Shown in pieces: positions 41,533 through 49,846 of a stretch of 64,000 nucleotides of DNA. The notes beneath the pieces were generated by a model. It saw only the letters and a list, made by a program, of their open reading frames with translations. It was not told the origin of the DNA and ran no database searches. How positions within the stretch are numbered: position 1 is the stretch's first letter; each line of letters begins with the position of its first letter. A program made the translations under genes and the position numbers. Source of the stretch: Nitrosospira lacus (GTDB taxonomy: Bacteria; Pseudomonadota; Gammaproteobacteria; Burkholderiales; Nitrosomonadaceae). The stretch lies in NCBI RefSeq assembly GCF_000355765.4, contig NZ_CP021106.3, forward strand, positions 1,769,137 through 1,833,136, read 5' to 3'.

Positions 41533-41894
41533 TTTGATCTCCTTCAGGACTGGATCTGCTTCAAGACGGCAGCAGCTTATAAAAAAGATTCGCCCACTCA
41601 AATGCTTGGGCACGGAACGAACAAATCGGCTGGTGTGATGATGAACTTTCAGGTGGGCGCGATCTGTGCGGTGGTCAACGTAATGCATCATCTCGCAGAC
41701 CTGTGGATGCAACCGGCTGTGGAGGGGATGCCGGAAGTTGCCCCGGATGGGCCGAAGACAGGATGACGAGAATCCTTCGCATCGCTTCCCACTTTCGAGA
41801 GCCCCGGAAATCCATCCCAAAAACCGATCCCGGTTTTCTTTTCTCTTTTTAGAATATATTTGACTTTATCTCACATTTCTATAATACTGGAAAC
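41533..41894. other. Intergenic region between SRPBCC gene and arsR
   Basis: About 360 bases. TATAAT at 41880-41885 lies nine bases before the arsR ATG, so the arsR transcript may have almost no leader. No convincing -35 box at standard spacing was found (TTGACT ends 14 bases upstream of it). Nothing else was recognised. Confidence 0.4.
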
Positions 41895-42248
41895 ATGGAA
41901 ATAAAGGAAGCTGTCGCGGCCCTTGCCGCACTCGCCCAGGAAACACGCCTTTCGATATTTCGCCTGCTGGTTCAGGCGGGGCCGGAAGGCGTGCCTGCAG
42001 GGCAGATTGGCGAAATGCTGAAAGTCGCGCCGGCGACACTTTCGTTTCATTTGAAGGAACTCAACCGCGCGGGCCTGATCTCGCCGCGCCAGGAAGGGCG
42101 ATTCATCTACTATGCCGCTGATTTCGAGCGCATGGCCGGGATCATGGCCTTCCTCACGCAAAACTGCTGCCAGGGAATGCCTGAGGCATGTCTCACCGTA
42201 GTCGAAAACGCGCTGGGCGGCTGTTGTCCGCCGAAATCGAAAACCTGA
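41895..42248 (+). CDS. ArsR-family metalloregulator
   Basis: A 117-residue winged helix-turn-helix repressor: VAALAALAQETRLSIFRLLV, EMLKVAPATLSFHLKELNRA, REGRFIYYAADF-like wing. Two Cys pairs near the C-terminus (TQNCCQGMPEAC and GGCCPP) are plausible arsenite ligands, of the type in the ArsR of C-As lyase operons. It normally represses its operon and releases on As(III). The arsI gene follows 18 bases downstream, but is now broken by an insertion. Confidence 0.9.
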   Translation: MEIKEAVAALAALAQETRLSIFRLLVQAGPEGVPAGQIGEMLKVAPATLSFHLKELNRAGLISPRQEGRFIYYAADFERMAGIMAFLTQNCCQGMPEACLTVVENALGGCCPPKSKT

Positions 42249-42443
42249 ATCTATAAGGAGATAATCATGAAACGCTTCCACGTTCACATCGCCGTCGATG
42301 ATCTTGATGTCAATATCCGCTTTTATTCCGCGGTGTTCGGTATCCCGCCAACCGTCACAAAAACCGACTATGCGAAATGGATGATCGAGGAGCCGCGGAT
42401 CAATTTCGCGATTTCAAACCGCGGTGCAAAAACAGGTCTTGAT

Positions 42444-43715
42444 CACTGCTGTCCCACAATTTGTCATTACCATAAAGCTCCCTGGATGGGTTGATGATCA
42501 CCCGGCGGCGGTTCAGTCTTGATCAGCCTAATCAGGTCCCGTTTTGCAAACAGGTTAAGTGCGAGCAGCCTCAGGATTTGTTGCTGAGATATTGCCACTT
42601 GATGACTGAATTTGATGAATGCCAACAGCAAATAGACGCACATGGCAATCCAGATTTGGGTCATCACGGCATTTTTGCTGGTGCCCAAAAACGATTTGAT
42701 CTTGAGATTTTGCTTGATCCATTTAAAAAACAACTCCACTTGCCAGCGCTGCTTATAAATGGCAGCAATGGTTTGCGCGGACAGCTTGAAATGGTTGGTG
42801 ATAAAGATGTATTCCCGTTGTGTTTGCGCATCCTGGTAGACCACTTGGCGCACGTTGGGCAGCTCCTTCTGGCACGAGCGGTACGAATTGAAGCGAATGA
42901 CTGCATCACTGATGACGCTCGAATGAACAGGAACGGCACACCGTTCAATAACTTCATAAGTGGCGTTGCCCCGTTGTCGGGTGACGTAAAAGACCCCCTG
43001 CCCGGTCAGTAACTTGTACCAGGAATAATCATTGTAGCCGCGATCACATACCACAATACTGCCTTTGGGCAAGGCAAGCAGTTTGGCGCACTCGCTATCC
43101 GCCTTCCTGCTTTCCGTGAGGGTGGCAAATGCGGGCAGATTGCCTCTTAAATCCAGTCCAACCTGTAACTTCATGGCGCCTTTTCCCAACGCGTAATGCG
43201 ACCAGGGAAAAAGCTTGAGCGATAGATCAATGAGAGAAGCATCCAGCGCATAAAGCGGATTCTTAAAGCGGAAGCCGTGCTTGGGTGCCCGCTTGAGGCA
43301 GCGCTCATACAGACGGTAAAACAGCGCTTCGTAACAACTAGCGGGTTGCTGGTTATTCAGGCGTGCCAGACTGGACCGGGAAATGGGCGCGCTGCCCAAG
43401 TGATAGCTGTGCTGGCGTTGTGCTTGCAGGTTGGTTTCAATATCACGCAAACTCTGCCGCCCGCTCAACTGTGCAAATACCATGGCAACAAACTGTGCCC
43501 AGCGGCTGGTCTTGCGCAACCTCTGGCCTTGGTGATGCAAAGAAGCGATCGCTTCAAATTCATGTCTGCCAACAATTTTAAGCAGTTGCAAGAAGACTGT
43601 ATTACAATGCGCCATGGCTTGGATTCCTTTGTCTTTCAAAGAGTTGTCGAGAAACTCATTGTAAATCAACAAAGGATATTCAGGCCTTTTTTAGCGGTTT
43701 TGTGGGACAGCAGTG
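42444..43715 (-). mobile_element. Complete IS4-family insertion sequence, 1272 bp
   Basis: Ends CACTGCTGTCCCACAA (42444-42459) and its perfect complement (43700-43715) are 16-bp terminal inverted repeats. The target duplication GGTCTTGAT is present on both sides (42435-42443 and 43716-43724). One transposase gene fills the element. The perfect 9-bp duplication and identical ends indicate a recent insertion. Removing the IS and one target copy restores the arsI frame. Confidence 0.95.
42467..43615 (-). CDS. IS4-family transposase
   Basis: A 382-residue DDE transposase: N-terminal DUF4372-like region (FLQLLKIVGRHEFEAIASLH), ALDASLIDLSLKLFPW (first Asp), IVVCDRGYNDYSWY (second Asp, DRGY) and YKQRWQVELFFKWIKQNLKI (the YREK-like motif with catalytic Glu). 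The reading frame is intact, so the element may be active. Start ATG 43615 (MAHCNTVFLQLLK) is preferred; the frame extends to 43672 near the IS end. It lies antisense to arsI. Confidence 0.92.
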   Translation of the reverse strand: MAHCNTVFLQLLKIVGRHEFEAIASLHHQGQRLRKTSRWAQFVAMVFAQLSGRQSLRDIETNLQAQRQHSYHLGSAPISRSSLARLNNQQPASCYEALFYRLYERCLKRAPKHGFRFKNPLYALDASLIDLSLKLFPWSHYALGKGAMKLQVGLDLRGNLPAFATLTESRKADSECAKLLALPKGSIVVCDRGYNDYSWYKLLTGQGVFYVTRQRGNATYEVIERCAVPVHSSVISDAVIRFNSYRSCQKELPNVRQVVYQDAQTQREYIFITNHFKLSAQTIAAIYKQRWQVELFFKWIKQNLKIKSFLGTSKNAVMTQIWIAMCVYLLLAFIKFSHQVAISQQQILRLLALNLFAKRDLIRLIKTEPPPGDHQPIQGALW

Positions 43716-44138
43716 GGTCTTGATCATTTGGGATTGCAAGTCGATTCGGATGACGAGCTCGAAGAATTGCGCCAGAACGTGGCCGAGGCCGGGATCGCCG
43801 CACTCGATCAGCCACATACGGAATGCTGCTACGCGCGTTCGGATAAATACTGGATTACCGACCCGCAGGGCATAGCCTGGGAAACCTACCACACGCTTGG
43901 CGAGGTGGAAATCTATGGCGTGGATACGCCAAAAACACCCGGGAAATCCAAGACCGCCCGGTCCGCCGCGTGCTGCGCGCCCAAGCCCAAAGCCGCGGAA
44001 TCCGGTGCATGCTGCACACCCGCCAAGCCAAATGATACTGCTCGCAAGCAGGAGGGGTCAGTCTGCTGCTGACATCGGGGTGTGGAGAACCCGGCCGTAG
44101 TGGCATAGATCCAGAGAGTCAGGAGTGTCATGCAACAC

Positions 44139-44174
44139 AATGCAAAACGGGAGCCGAAGCTCCCGTTTTGCATT
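44139..44174. terminator. Bidirectional intrinsic terminator
   Basis: AATGCAAAACGGGAGC (44139-44154), loop CGAA, then the perfect complement (44159-44174): a 16-bp stem with A and T runs built into both arms. It sits between the convergent arsI region and the PhoX-like gene and can stop both. Confidence 0.88.
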
Positions 44175-44194
44175 GGACTGGACTTGAATCCGGA

Positions 44195-45583
44195 TTACCG
44201 GACGGTTGTTTTTCTGCGACGCGCCACCGCACCCATCAAGCCCAGACCCGCCAGCATCATGGCGTAGGTTTCGGGTTCAGGCACAGCGGAGATCAGAATG
44301 GTGCTGTCCACGAGGCTATCCGGGTGTTGTATGTTTACGTAGGCGATATTGGCATGGAACTTGTCGAAATAAAGGCCCGTGGGTTCCGCGCCTATGGTGG
44401 ACATGGAAGCCCAGCGTGCGATGGATTCGGCTACGCCATCATTGTTGGTATCCTGGGCGAACCAGATGTCAGCGACACCCCCGGGTTGATCCTCGACGAT
44501 GTAGACGTTGCCGGCGGCATCGACCGCAAGATTGTCCGGGCTGGTCAGCGAGGTGCCCACTGCCAGGCCGGTAGCCCGATCGAGCGTGTCGCGGCCTGCG
44601 AAGAGCTTCACCTCATTGGAGCCGAGGTTGATGGAGTACACTTCATGCGTGGTCGTGGTGGTCACAAACACCATTTCATCGCCATTCGCCAGGGTTTTGA
44701 TCTCCATGTCCTCCGGACGCTGGTAATCGGTTCCCTGCACGGCGTTGGCTGTCAAGCGGCCATCGATACTGCCATCCGTATTCAGAACGGATACGCCCGC
44801 AAGCGCGCCACCGGTGGCATTGGTTATCGGCGCCCAGGTGAAGGAACCCACCGCATTGGCGTTGCCGCCGCCATTGACCAGCATGGCGAAGGTCTGACCC
44901 GCCGAGAAATAGTCGTCGCCATTGGTCGCATTGGGGTTGGCGGAGACGTATTTGTATACGCTGCCACCATTAAATTCATCGATGAAGTACAGGCTGTGGT
45001 CCTTGTCGAAAGCCAGGCCTTCATGCGATACGTGGGGCAGGATCGAGCGATTCACGAAATTGGAGTCACCTGTGCCGGTGGCGGTCACCGGGTTGGTCAA
45101 TTCGAACAGGCGGCCCTTGGTGCTGCCGGCACCCCAGGATTCTTCCGCGGTCAGGTAACTGCCCCAGGGTGTCCAGCGGGAGGCATCACCGGAGACGAAG
45201 CCTTGCGTGCCGGGCTGAACGAGGGTTTTGGTTAGTCCCGTCATCAAATCGGTGCGCTGCACACCGGCAGCGGAAGTTTCAAAGGGGCTGAACAGGTAGC
45301 GGCCGGCATCAGGACCGGTCTCGTTGGCGGTGATCATGTCCCAATTACCGGAGTTGGCTTCGCCCAGGCCGAGCTGCGTGGTGCGATCAGCAATCCGGAT
45401 CTGCGAGAAATTGGGTGAAGACAACTGGAACGGAGCATTTTCGGGGAGAAAACCAGCCGCCACATTGCCGGGCAGCGGGGTGAAATTGTCGAAATGGGTA
45501 TCCGCGGCGATAGCTTGCGCTGCTCCCGCCATGACGATAAGTGCTCCTGAAACAAGGATACTCAGTTTTTTCTGCTTGAACAT
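44195..45583 (-). CDS. PhoX-like (DUF839) protein with PEP-CTERM sorting signal
   Basis: A 462-residue secreted beta-propeller-like protein. Signal peptide KKLSILVSGALIVMAGAAQA. The body has the PhoX/DUF839 blocks AEESWGAGSTKGRLFELTNP, SHEGLAFDKDHSLYFIDEFN, YQRPEDMEIKTLANGDEMVF and SPDNLAVDAAGNVYIVEDQP. PhoX enzymes are calcium/iron alkaline phosphatases of this fold. The tail AVPEPETYAMMLAGLGLMGA followed by VARRRK is a PEP-CTERM signal for exosortase processing. So it is probably displayed on the surface. Whether the active site is intact is not certain (the PhoX Cys was not located). ATG 45583 with GGAG nine bases upstream. Confidence 0.85.
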   Translation of the reverse strand: MFKQKKLSILVSGALIVMAGAAQAIAADTHFDNFTPLPGNVAAGFLPENAPFQLSSPNFSQIRIADRTTQLGLGEANSGNWDMITANETGPDAGRYLFSPFETSAAGVQRTDLMTGLTKTLVQPGTQGFVSGDASRWTPWGSYLTAEESWGAGSTKGRLFELTNPVTATGTGDSNFVNRSILPHVSHEGLAFDKDHSLYFIDEFNGGSVYKYVSANPNATNGDDYFSAGQTFAMLVNGGGNANAVGSFTWAPITNATGGALAGVSVLNTDGSIDGRLTANAVQGTDYQRPEDMEIKTLANGDEMVFVTTTTTHEVYSINLGSNEVKLFAGRDTLDRATGLAVGTSLTSPDNLAVDAAGNVYIVEDQPGGVADIWFAQDTNNDGVAESIARWASMSTIGAEPTGLYFDKFHANIAYVNIQHPDSLVDSTILISAVPEPETYAMMLAGLGLMGAVARRRKTTVR

Positions 45584-45882
45584 TGGTAGGGACTCCAAGA
45601 AATTGAGATATTGAGTTTTAAGATGTACTGGCAGTCCGGCTGTTTACGCGTTTTTTTTCGGAACCGCGCAAATCCTGGATTTTCCGACCCCGGCTTGTGG
45701 CGGGTGTGGCTTTACGGTACAGGAAAAATATAACGCCGGCACATGACAGGACATGCTTCGGGGGGATTTGTTAGCGTAGGCTGTTCGATCCAGACGGCAG
45801 GTGAGGGGCAAGAAGTTATTATTAATTTCCTTCATCCCTGCAAAATAATAGCGCCTATCTATCGGCCTGGAAACGAGAATAC

Positions 45883-46809
45883 TCAAATCACATGATCCGG
45901 TTCGAGCGCACATGGAATGTGCTCATGTATTTCGATCTGGATTGTCGCGTGGTCAATTTTGAAGCGCTCCTGCAGTTCATGCGCAAGCTGCGCCAGAAAT
46001 TCATCGCCTGGATGGCCCCCTGGCATCAGACAATGGCAGGTCAGCACTGTCTCCGTGGTACTCATCGACCAGATGTGCAAGTCATGGATCGCTGTCACGC
46101 CGGGCTGTTCCCCGAGAAAAGCACTGACCTCATCCAGCTTGAGCCCGGCCGGGACCGCGTCGAGCGACATGCCCACTGAATTACGCAATAAACCCCATGT
46201 TCCCGCCAGGATAATGGCGGCGATGGCAAGGCTTGCAACGGGATCAAGCCATGTCCAGCCCGAGAGAAACATTACGCCGCCTGTTATCACTACGCCGAGT
46301 GAAACCAGTGCGTCGTAGACCATGTGCAAGAAGGCACCCCGCAAATTAATGTCATCCTTGTTTCCGGGGGCAAGCAGCCACGCTGTAACGCCATTGACAA
46401 CGATGCCTGCCGCGGCCACGACGATGACCGTGACGCTGGCGATTTCACCCGGTGCCGACAGGCGCCGTATACCTTCAATCGTAATCGCGCCGACGGCTGC
46501 CAGGAGCAGCATCGCATTAACGAGCGCAGCCAGAATCGTGGCGCGCCGCAAGCCATAGGTGTAATTTTGAGAAGGCGCGCGCCGTGCGAGCACTATGGCA
46601 ATCCACGCTATCACCAGCCCCAGCACATCACCGAGATTGTGTCCTGCATCGGCTATCAAAGCCATGGAGTTGGCCAATAGGCCATAAATCGCTTCAACGA
46701 CGACGAAACCAAGATTGAGGGCGATGCCGGCAGCAAAAGCAGCTGTCAAATTCCTGGATGCATGCGGCTGCGTATGGCCACGTGGATGGAGATGGTCATG
46801 CCTGGTCAT
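45883..46809 (-). CDS. Cation diffusion facilitator (CzcD/ZitB-like zinc exporter)
   Basis: Inner-membrane zinc/cobalt/cadmium-proton antiporter of 308 residues. Six helices are readable with metal-site motifs ANSMALIADAGHNLGDVLGL (helix 2) and RGAFLHMVYDALVSLGVVIT (helix 5), each supplying the His/Asp pairs of the zinc site. A His-rich N-terminus (HDHLHPRGHTQPH) probably gathers metal, and the C-terminal cytosolic ferredoxin-like domain has AIHDLHIWSMSTTETVLTCH. CzcD-type. It is single and faces an empty stretch; convergent with nothing close. Confidence 0.92.
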   Translation of the reverse strand: MTRHDHLHPRGHTQPHASRNLTAAFAAGIALNLGFVVVEAIYGLLANSMALIADAGHNLGDVLGLVIAWIAIVLARRAPSQNYTYGLRRATILAALVNAMLLLAAVGAITIEGIRRLSAPGEIASVTVIVVAAAGIVVNGVTAWLLAPGNKDDINLRGAFLHMVYDALVSLGVVITGGVMFLSGWTWLDPVASLAIAAIILAGTWGLLRNSVGMSLDAVPAGLKLDEVSAFLGEQPGVTAIHDLHIWSMSTTETVLTCHCLMPGGHPGDEFLAQLAHELQERFKIDHATIQIEIHEHIPCALEPDHVI

Positions 46810-47080
46810 GGTTTTCCCTCATGTCCGGGATTTCGTTGGTTTTGCCTGCACAGCAGCTGCGTTGCGTCTGAATCGGCGAACACTCTACTTTCCGCAACGA
46901 GGATCGTGAACCTTAAGCATGATGCTGCAGACATGCCTAATCGTGGCATGTTTCCAAGATTGCCAGGCAAAATCTCAAATCTCTTCTTGTTCGTTTATCC
47001 CCCAAAACCGCGGAACGGAGCTGCATGCCCGGGGGAAGTCCTGATCGAGAAAAGGGGCTGCGGGGCGCACAGGAAGGAAC
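46810..47080. other. Intergenic region, nothing recognised
   Basis: About 270 bases upstream of the CDF gene, likely carrying its promoter. Two short plus-strand frames without ribosome sites are disregarded. Confidence 0.4.
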
Positions 47081-47100
47081 AAACAAAAGCGCCTTGGCGC
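47081..47100 (-). terminator. Intrinsic terminator of the CYTH/nuclease operon
   Basis: On the minus strand GCGCC-AA-GGCGC (47100-47089) is followed by TTTTGTTT. It lies 8 bases after the stop of the nuclease gene at 47108. Short but well formed. Confidence 0.65.
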
Positions 47101-47107
47101 ACACCCC

Positions 47108-47797
47108 TTACATTTCGATAATGCCTTTCAAGGGCAGGTGATCGGATGTCACGCGCGCGAGGTCGCTGGCATGAGCCTCCACCCTCGCGAGCCGTTTGCG
47201 CGGGTGCACCCAGAGGCGGTCAAGCGCCATGAAAGGCAGGCGGGCGGGAAAGGTTGCGCAGTGGGGAGGGCGCTTGAAGTGTGCGTGCAGCCAGCGCAGA
47301 GGCCGTCCCCAGAGAAACCATTCGTTCAGGTCACCCATCAGCACATAAATATTCGCGGAACCGATGTGGAAAAGCTTGAGCAGCTCGCGGACCTGCTGAC
47401 GCCGCTCCCAGGGCATGAGCCCAAGATGGGTCGCGACTACCTGCACGCGGCGCCCATCTCCATCAAGGGTGATATCGATCGCCCCGCGCGCCTCGTGTCC
47501 GGGCAGGGTCAGGTCGACCCGGTTCACCCTCAGGATGGGAAGCCTTGTCAGTATGGCGTTGCCATAGTGCCGGGTTCTGCGCAATAAAGTAGGGCTGGCA
47601 ACGGCGGTCAACCCGGTTTTCGCGGCTAGATAATCGAGCAGATCGTGGCCGTCAACCTCATGATGTTCCACTTCCTGCAGCGCCACGACATCCGCATCCA
47701 GCTCCTTCAGCACCTGCACGGTGCGTTCAGGCTCGAAGCGGTCATCTGCCCCGACACAGGCATGAATGTTGTAGGTGGCGAGCGTTAGCGTTCCCAT
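47108..47797 (-). CDS. Endonuclease/exonuclease/phosphatase-family protein
   Basis: A 229-residue EEP-fold phosphodiesterase. Motifs: LATYNIHACVG, VVALQEVEHHEV (metal Glu), VVATHLGLMPWERRQQV (catalytic His), VLMGDLNEW (Asp/Asn), ARLPFMALDRLWV and SDHLPLKGII (catalytic His). The complete set suggests an active enzyme on phosphodiesters such as nucleic acids or lipids; no signal peptide. It follows the CYTH gene by one base on the same strand and precedes an intrinsic terminator, so it is the last gene of an operon. In relatives, EEP genes of this size often lie beside phospholipase-D-type genes, of which a fragment is found at the operon's head. Confidence 0.88.
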   Translation of the reverse strand: MGTLTLATYNIHACVGADDRFEPERTVQVLKELDADVVALQEVEHHEVDGHDLLDYLAAKTGLTAVASPTLLRRTRHYGNAILTRLPILRVNRVDLTLPGHEARGAIDITLDGDGRRVQVVATHLGLMPWERRQQVRELLKLFHIGSANIYVLMGDLNEWFLWGRPLRWLHAHFKRPPHCATFPARLPFMALDRLWVHPRKRLARVEAHASDLARVTSDHLPLKGIIEM

Positions 47798-47798
47798 C

Positions 47799-48278
47799 TC
47801 ATCTGCTTTTCCATTTTGTATACGGGTGGTTTACCAGGTTGGCGTTGTAATAGCGGGGATCGTCGGTCACTTCCTCGCCCGCCCAGGGGGGTCGGTCAAA
47901 TACCTGCTGTGCGCTTTTCAGCTCGACCTCGGCCACTATCAGGCCGGCATTGTCACCGTAAAATTCATCCACCTCCCATACGAGTCCGCCGTACCCGACG
48001 CGGTACCTCCGCTTCTCGATCAGGGGCCGCAGGCACAAATCATCCAGCATCTCCCGGGCGTGGGCAACAGGAATCGGGTATTCGTATTCGGCGCGCGTGG
48101 CGCCTGCGGTAATACCCTTGATCGTCAGGTAAGCGGAATCCCCCGCGATACGCACGCGCACCGTGCGTTGTTTGTCGACGCTCAGGTAGCCCTGGCGGAT
48201 TTCGCTGTAGATTGCGTTGCGCCAGCTATCGGCGTTTTTGTCTTCAACAAGAAACTTGCGCTCAATTTCCTTATTCAT
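47799..48278 (-). CDS. CYTH-domain inorganic triphosphatase-like protein
   Basis: A 159-residue protein of the CYTH (triphosphate tunnel) family. MNKEIERKFLV holds the ExExK signature at the very N-terminus, followed by IRQGYLSVDKQRTVRVRIAG, YLTIKGITAG, RAEYEYPIP and VWEVDEFYGDNAGLIVAEVE, which are the acidic and basic strands lining the tunnel. These are usually inorganic triphosphatases (YgiF/NeuTTM-like) in Nitrosomonas relatives. The start at 48278 gives the motif at residues 4-8, typical for the family, with GAAGG four bases upstream. It overlaps the upstream CYTH-like gene by eight bases and nearly touches the downstream nuclease gene. Confidence 0.9.
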   Translation of the reverse strand: MNKEIERKFLVEDKNADSWRNAIYSEIRQGYLSVDKQRTVRVRIAGDSAYLTIKGITAGATRAEYEYPIPVAHAREMLDDLCLRPLIEKRRYRVGYGGLVWEVDEFYGDNAGLIVAEVELKSAQQVFDRPPWAGEEVTDDPRYYNANLVNHPYTKWKSR

Positions 48279-48996
48279 AGCCCTTCGCATCCGGCAGGGG
48301 GCGGATTCCCAGGATACGGGAGACAGCCAGCGGATAGGCGACGTTTTCAAATTGCTCCAGCCCCAGAGCGGATTGCACCGTGAGTACCTGCTCAGCGTAC
48401 GGGGATTCGATAGCGATGGATTCGATAGCCGCGCCGTTGACCAATATCCAGTCTATCTCTACCGGACAATCCTGCAAGGTGAAACGGGAGCGGCGCTTGA
48501 ACACGTTGGCGCGATAAAGGCGGTGGCCGCATAGGCTGTCCTGGGTGACATGATGAAGAAATTCTTTCTCGGTTACCATCGCGGTCAATGAGTCGGGAAA
48601 GGGCAAGGCCCGTTCCAGCGCGGAAACCGGAAAAAGGCTGTCGGGAATGGCCGCGCGTTCGATGGGGAATGCCATTGATCCCGTGGGTTTCCAGCGTTCC
48701 AGTCCATTGACGCGGTCGATCAGGCGTTTGAATTCCAGTTTGCCCTCGCGAATTTTGACATTGCGATCGCTGTTTTCATTACCGAGAATATAAATTTCCC
48801 TGCTTTCATTGATTGATTCGCAAGGTGCGGCTTTGCGAATACGTTGTTCCATCTTGTTGAAACCGTGCCCGAAAATCCGGAATTCGAAGCGTGGCATGAT
48901 TTCATTCACTGCCGCCAGCCGGAAAACGGGCGCGTCCAGGGGCGTATTCCCCGCATCCAGTATCTCCCTGGGCATGTCTATTATTTGTGCAATCAT
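48271..48996 (-). CDS. Second CYTH-like protein (paralogous, divergent)
   Basis: A 241-residue protein with MPRFEFRIFGHGFNKMEQRI at about residue 33, where ExExK would be expected (FEFRIFG-like variant). Further strands EIYILGNENSDRNVKIREGK, LEFKRLIDRVNGLERWKPTG and FTLQDCPVEIDWILVNGAAI resemble a larger triphosphate-tunnel fold. The classic acidic pattern is partly replaced, so catalysis is doubtful and a binding role is possible. GAGGCTGAA precedes ATG 48996; the open frame extends to 49173 without a ribosome site. It is the first gene of a three-gene operon with CYTH and EEP genes. Confidence 0.65.
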   Translation of the reverse strand: MIAQIIDMPREILDAGNTPLDAPVFRLAAVNEIMPRFEFRIFGHGFNKMEQRIRKAAPCESINESREIYILGNENSDRNVKIREGKLEFKRLIDRVNGLERWKPTGSMAFPIERAAIPDSLFPVSALERALPFPDSLTAMVTEKEFLHHVTQDSLCGHRLYRANVFKRRSRFTLQDCPVEIDWILVNGAAIESIAIESPYAEQVLTVQSALGLEQFENVAYPLAVSRILGIRPLPDAKGYE

Positions 48997-49058
48997 TTCA
49001 GCCTCCCTCTTTTCTGTAAGTAAAAAATGATTCAACGGTAAATCATGAGCCGGTTCAA

Positions 49059-49307
49059 TCAGTCCGGGCTCGCAGCCGGGTATTCCGCCGCCGCCCCTCC
49101 CGGCGCCAGAATGACCAGCCCCTGACGACAATGGCAGCGATGATGAAAATGCAGGCGTGGGTGGACTTTCCATTCCTTCTTATAGAGCGGCATCCATTCC
49201 CGGAAGGCGCGAAAGAAATGCGCTCCATCGACGAGAAAGGCAATCCGGTCGGCGCGTTCGGTTCGCCAGCAGTTTTTTCCCGGTTTAAGGATAGAGGCTG
49301 CTCTCAT
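49059..49307 (-). pseudogene. Phospholipase-D-family N-terminal remnant
   Basis: The reading MRAASILKPGKNCWRTERAD followed by RIAFLVDGAHFFRAFREWM matches the first 40 residues of PLD-type phosphatidyltransferases or nucleases (SILxPGxNCWRxxxADRxAFLVDG), before the first HKD motif. It then continues in unrelated sequence to a stop at 49059. The ATG follows the upstream gene's TGA directly (TGATG), a coupled start, so the gene was once translated with it. Catalytic HKD motifs are gone. Confidence 0.6.
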
Positions 49308-49645
49308 CACGCTCCCGAATTCATGGCGGGAAGCTTGATGACCACTTTCGGCGGACTGACAATCCGTACCACCGCCCGCGCGGTGGTCAGCATGCCCACG
49401 AGCGCGTCAAGTTTCTCCAGGCCGTTAATCGTTGCGATCCTTGCCAGAAGTTCCGGACCACCGGAAACATCGATATCTTCCAGCTCGGCGGCGGGCGCAT
49501 GAGGATGAAGCCTGTGAAACAAGGTGTGGTTATAGTTGAGCGGCAGGATAACTTCTATCTGCCCGGCTTGATCGAGGAGCGCGGGTATGGATTCAACCGT
49601 TTCATGACCATGCCAGGTTAACCTGATCGCTGGTTCTTTTTCCAT
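49307..49645 (-). CDS. Small protein of unknown function
   Basis: A 112-residue soluble protein without signal or recognised domain: AIRLTWHGHETVESIPALLD, QAGQIEVILPLNYNHTLFHR, GGPELLARIATINGLEKLDA. The stop is coupled to the phospholipase-D remnant. ATG 49645 is favoured by AGGAG seven bases upstream. Its former operon partner is dead, so its own role is uncertain. Confidence 0.6.
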   Translation of the reverse strand: MEKEPAIRLTWHGHETVESIPALLDQAGQIEVILPLNYNHTLFHRLHPHAPAAELEDIDVSGGPELLARIATINGLEKLDALVGMLTTARAVVRIVSPPKVVIKLPAMNSGA

Positions 49646-49846
49646 TATCGGCTCCTGATTCATTCAGTTTTCCTGCCCGGGAATACAGGGTGGTCTAATC
49701 GCCATTACATTACTATGGGCTGCTTCGCGCCGGCGTTCCGTTCGCTTCCGAACATAATCCCCCATCGGGCTTGCTCAGAGAGTCCTTGACGGGGGCTCCG
49801 CAATTGGTAACCATATCTCGGGCACGTGGGATTCCGTCCGGAAACA

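Larger units (their letters stand above)
42267..44072 (+). pseudogene. arsI: arsI/cadI family C-As lyase gene split by an IS4 insertion
   Basis: ArsI cleaves the carbon-arsenic bond of organoarsenicals (vicinal-oxygen-chelate Fe(II) enzyme). The 5' part, 42267-42443, gives FHVHIAVDDLDVNIRFYSAV and KWMIEEPRINFAISNRG up to KTGLD. After the element and its duplicated target (43716-43724) the frame continues HLGLQVDSDDELEELRQNVA, HTECCYARSDKYWITDPQGI and WETYHTLGEVEIYG. Iron ligands His5, His at LDH and Glu at WETY, and the As-binding CC pair, are all in the joined sequence. A Cys-rich tail (CCAPKPKA, ACCTPAK, SVCC) follows. AAGGAGAT precedes the ATG. Apart from the IS the gene is intact, so the loss is recent. 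Confidence 0.92.

Noticed and set aside
44168-45235. Plus-strand 355-codon frame opposite the PhoX-like gene
   Set aside because: Shadow; the minus-strand gene has signal peptide, family motifs and PEP-CTERM tail.
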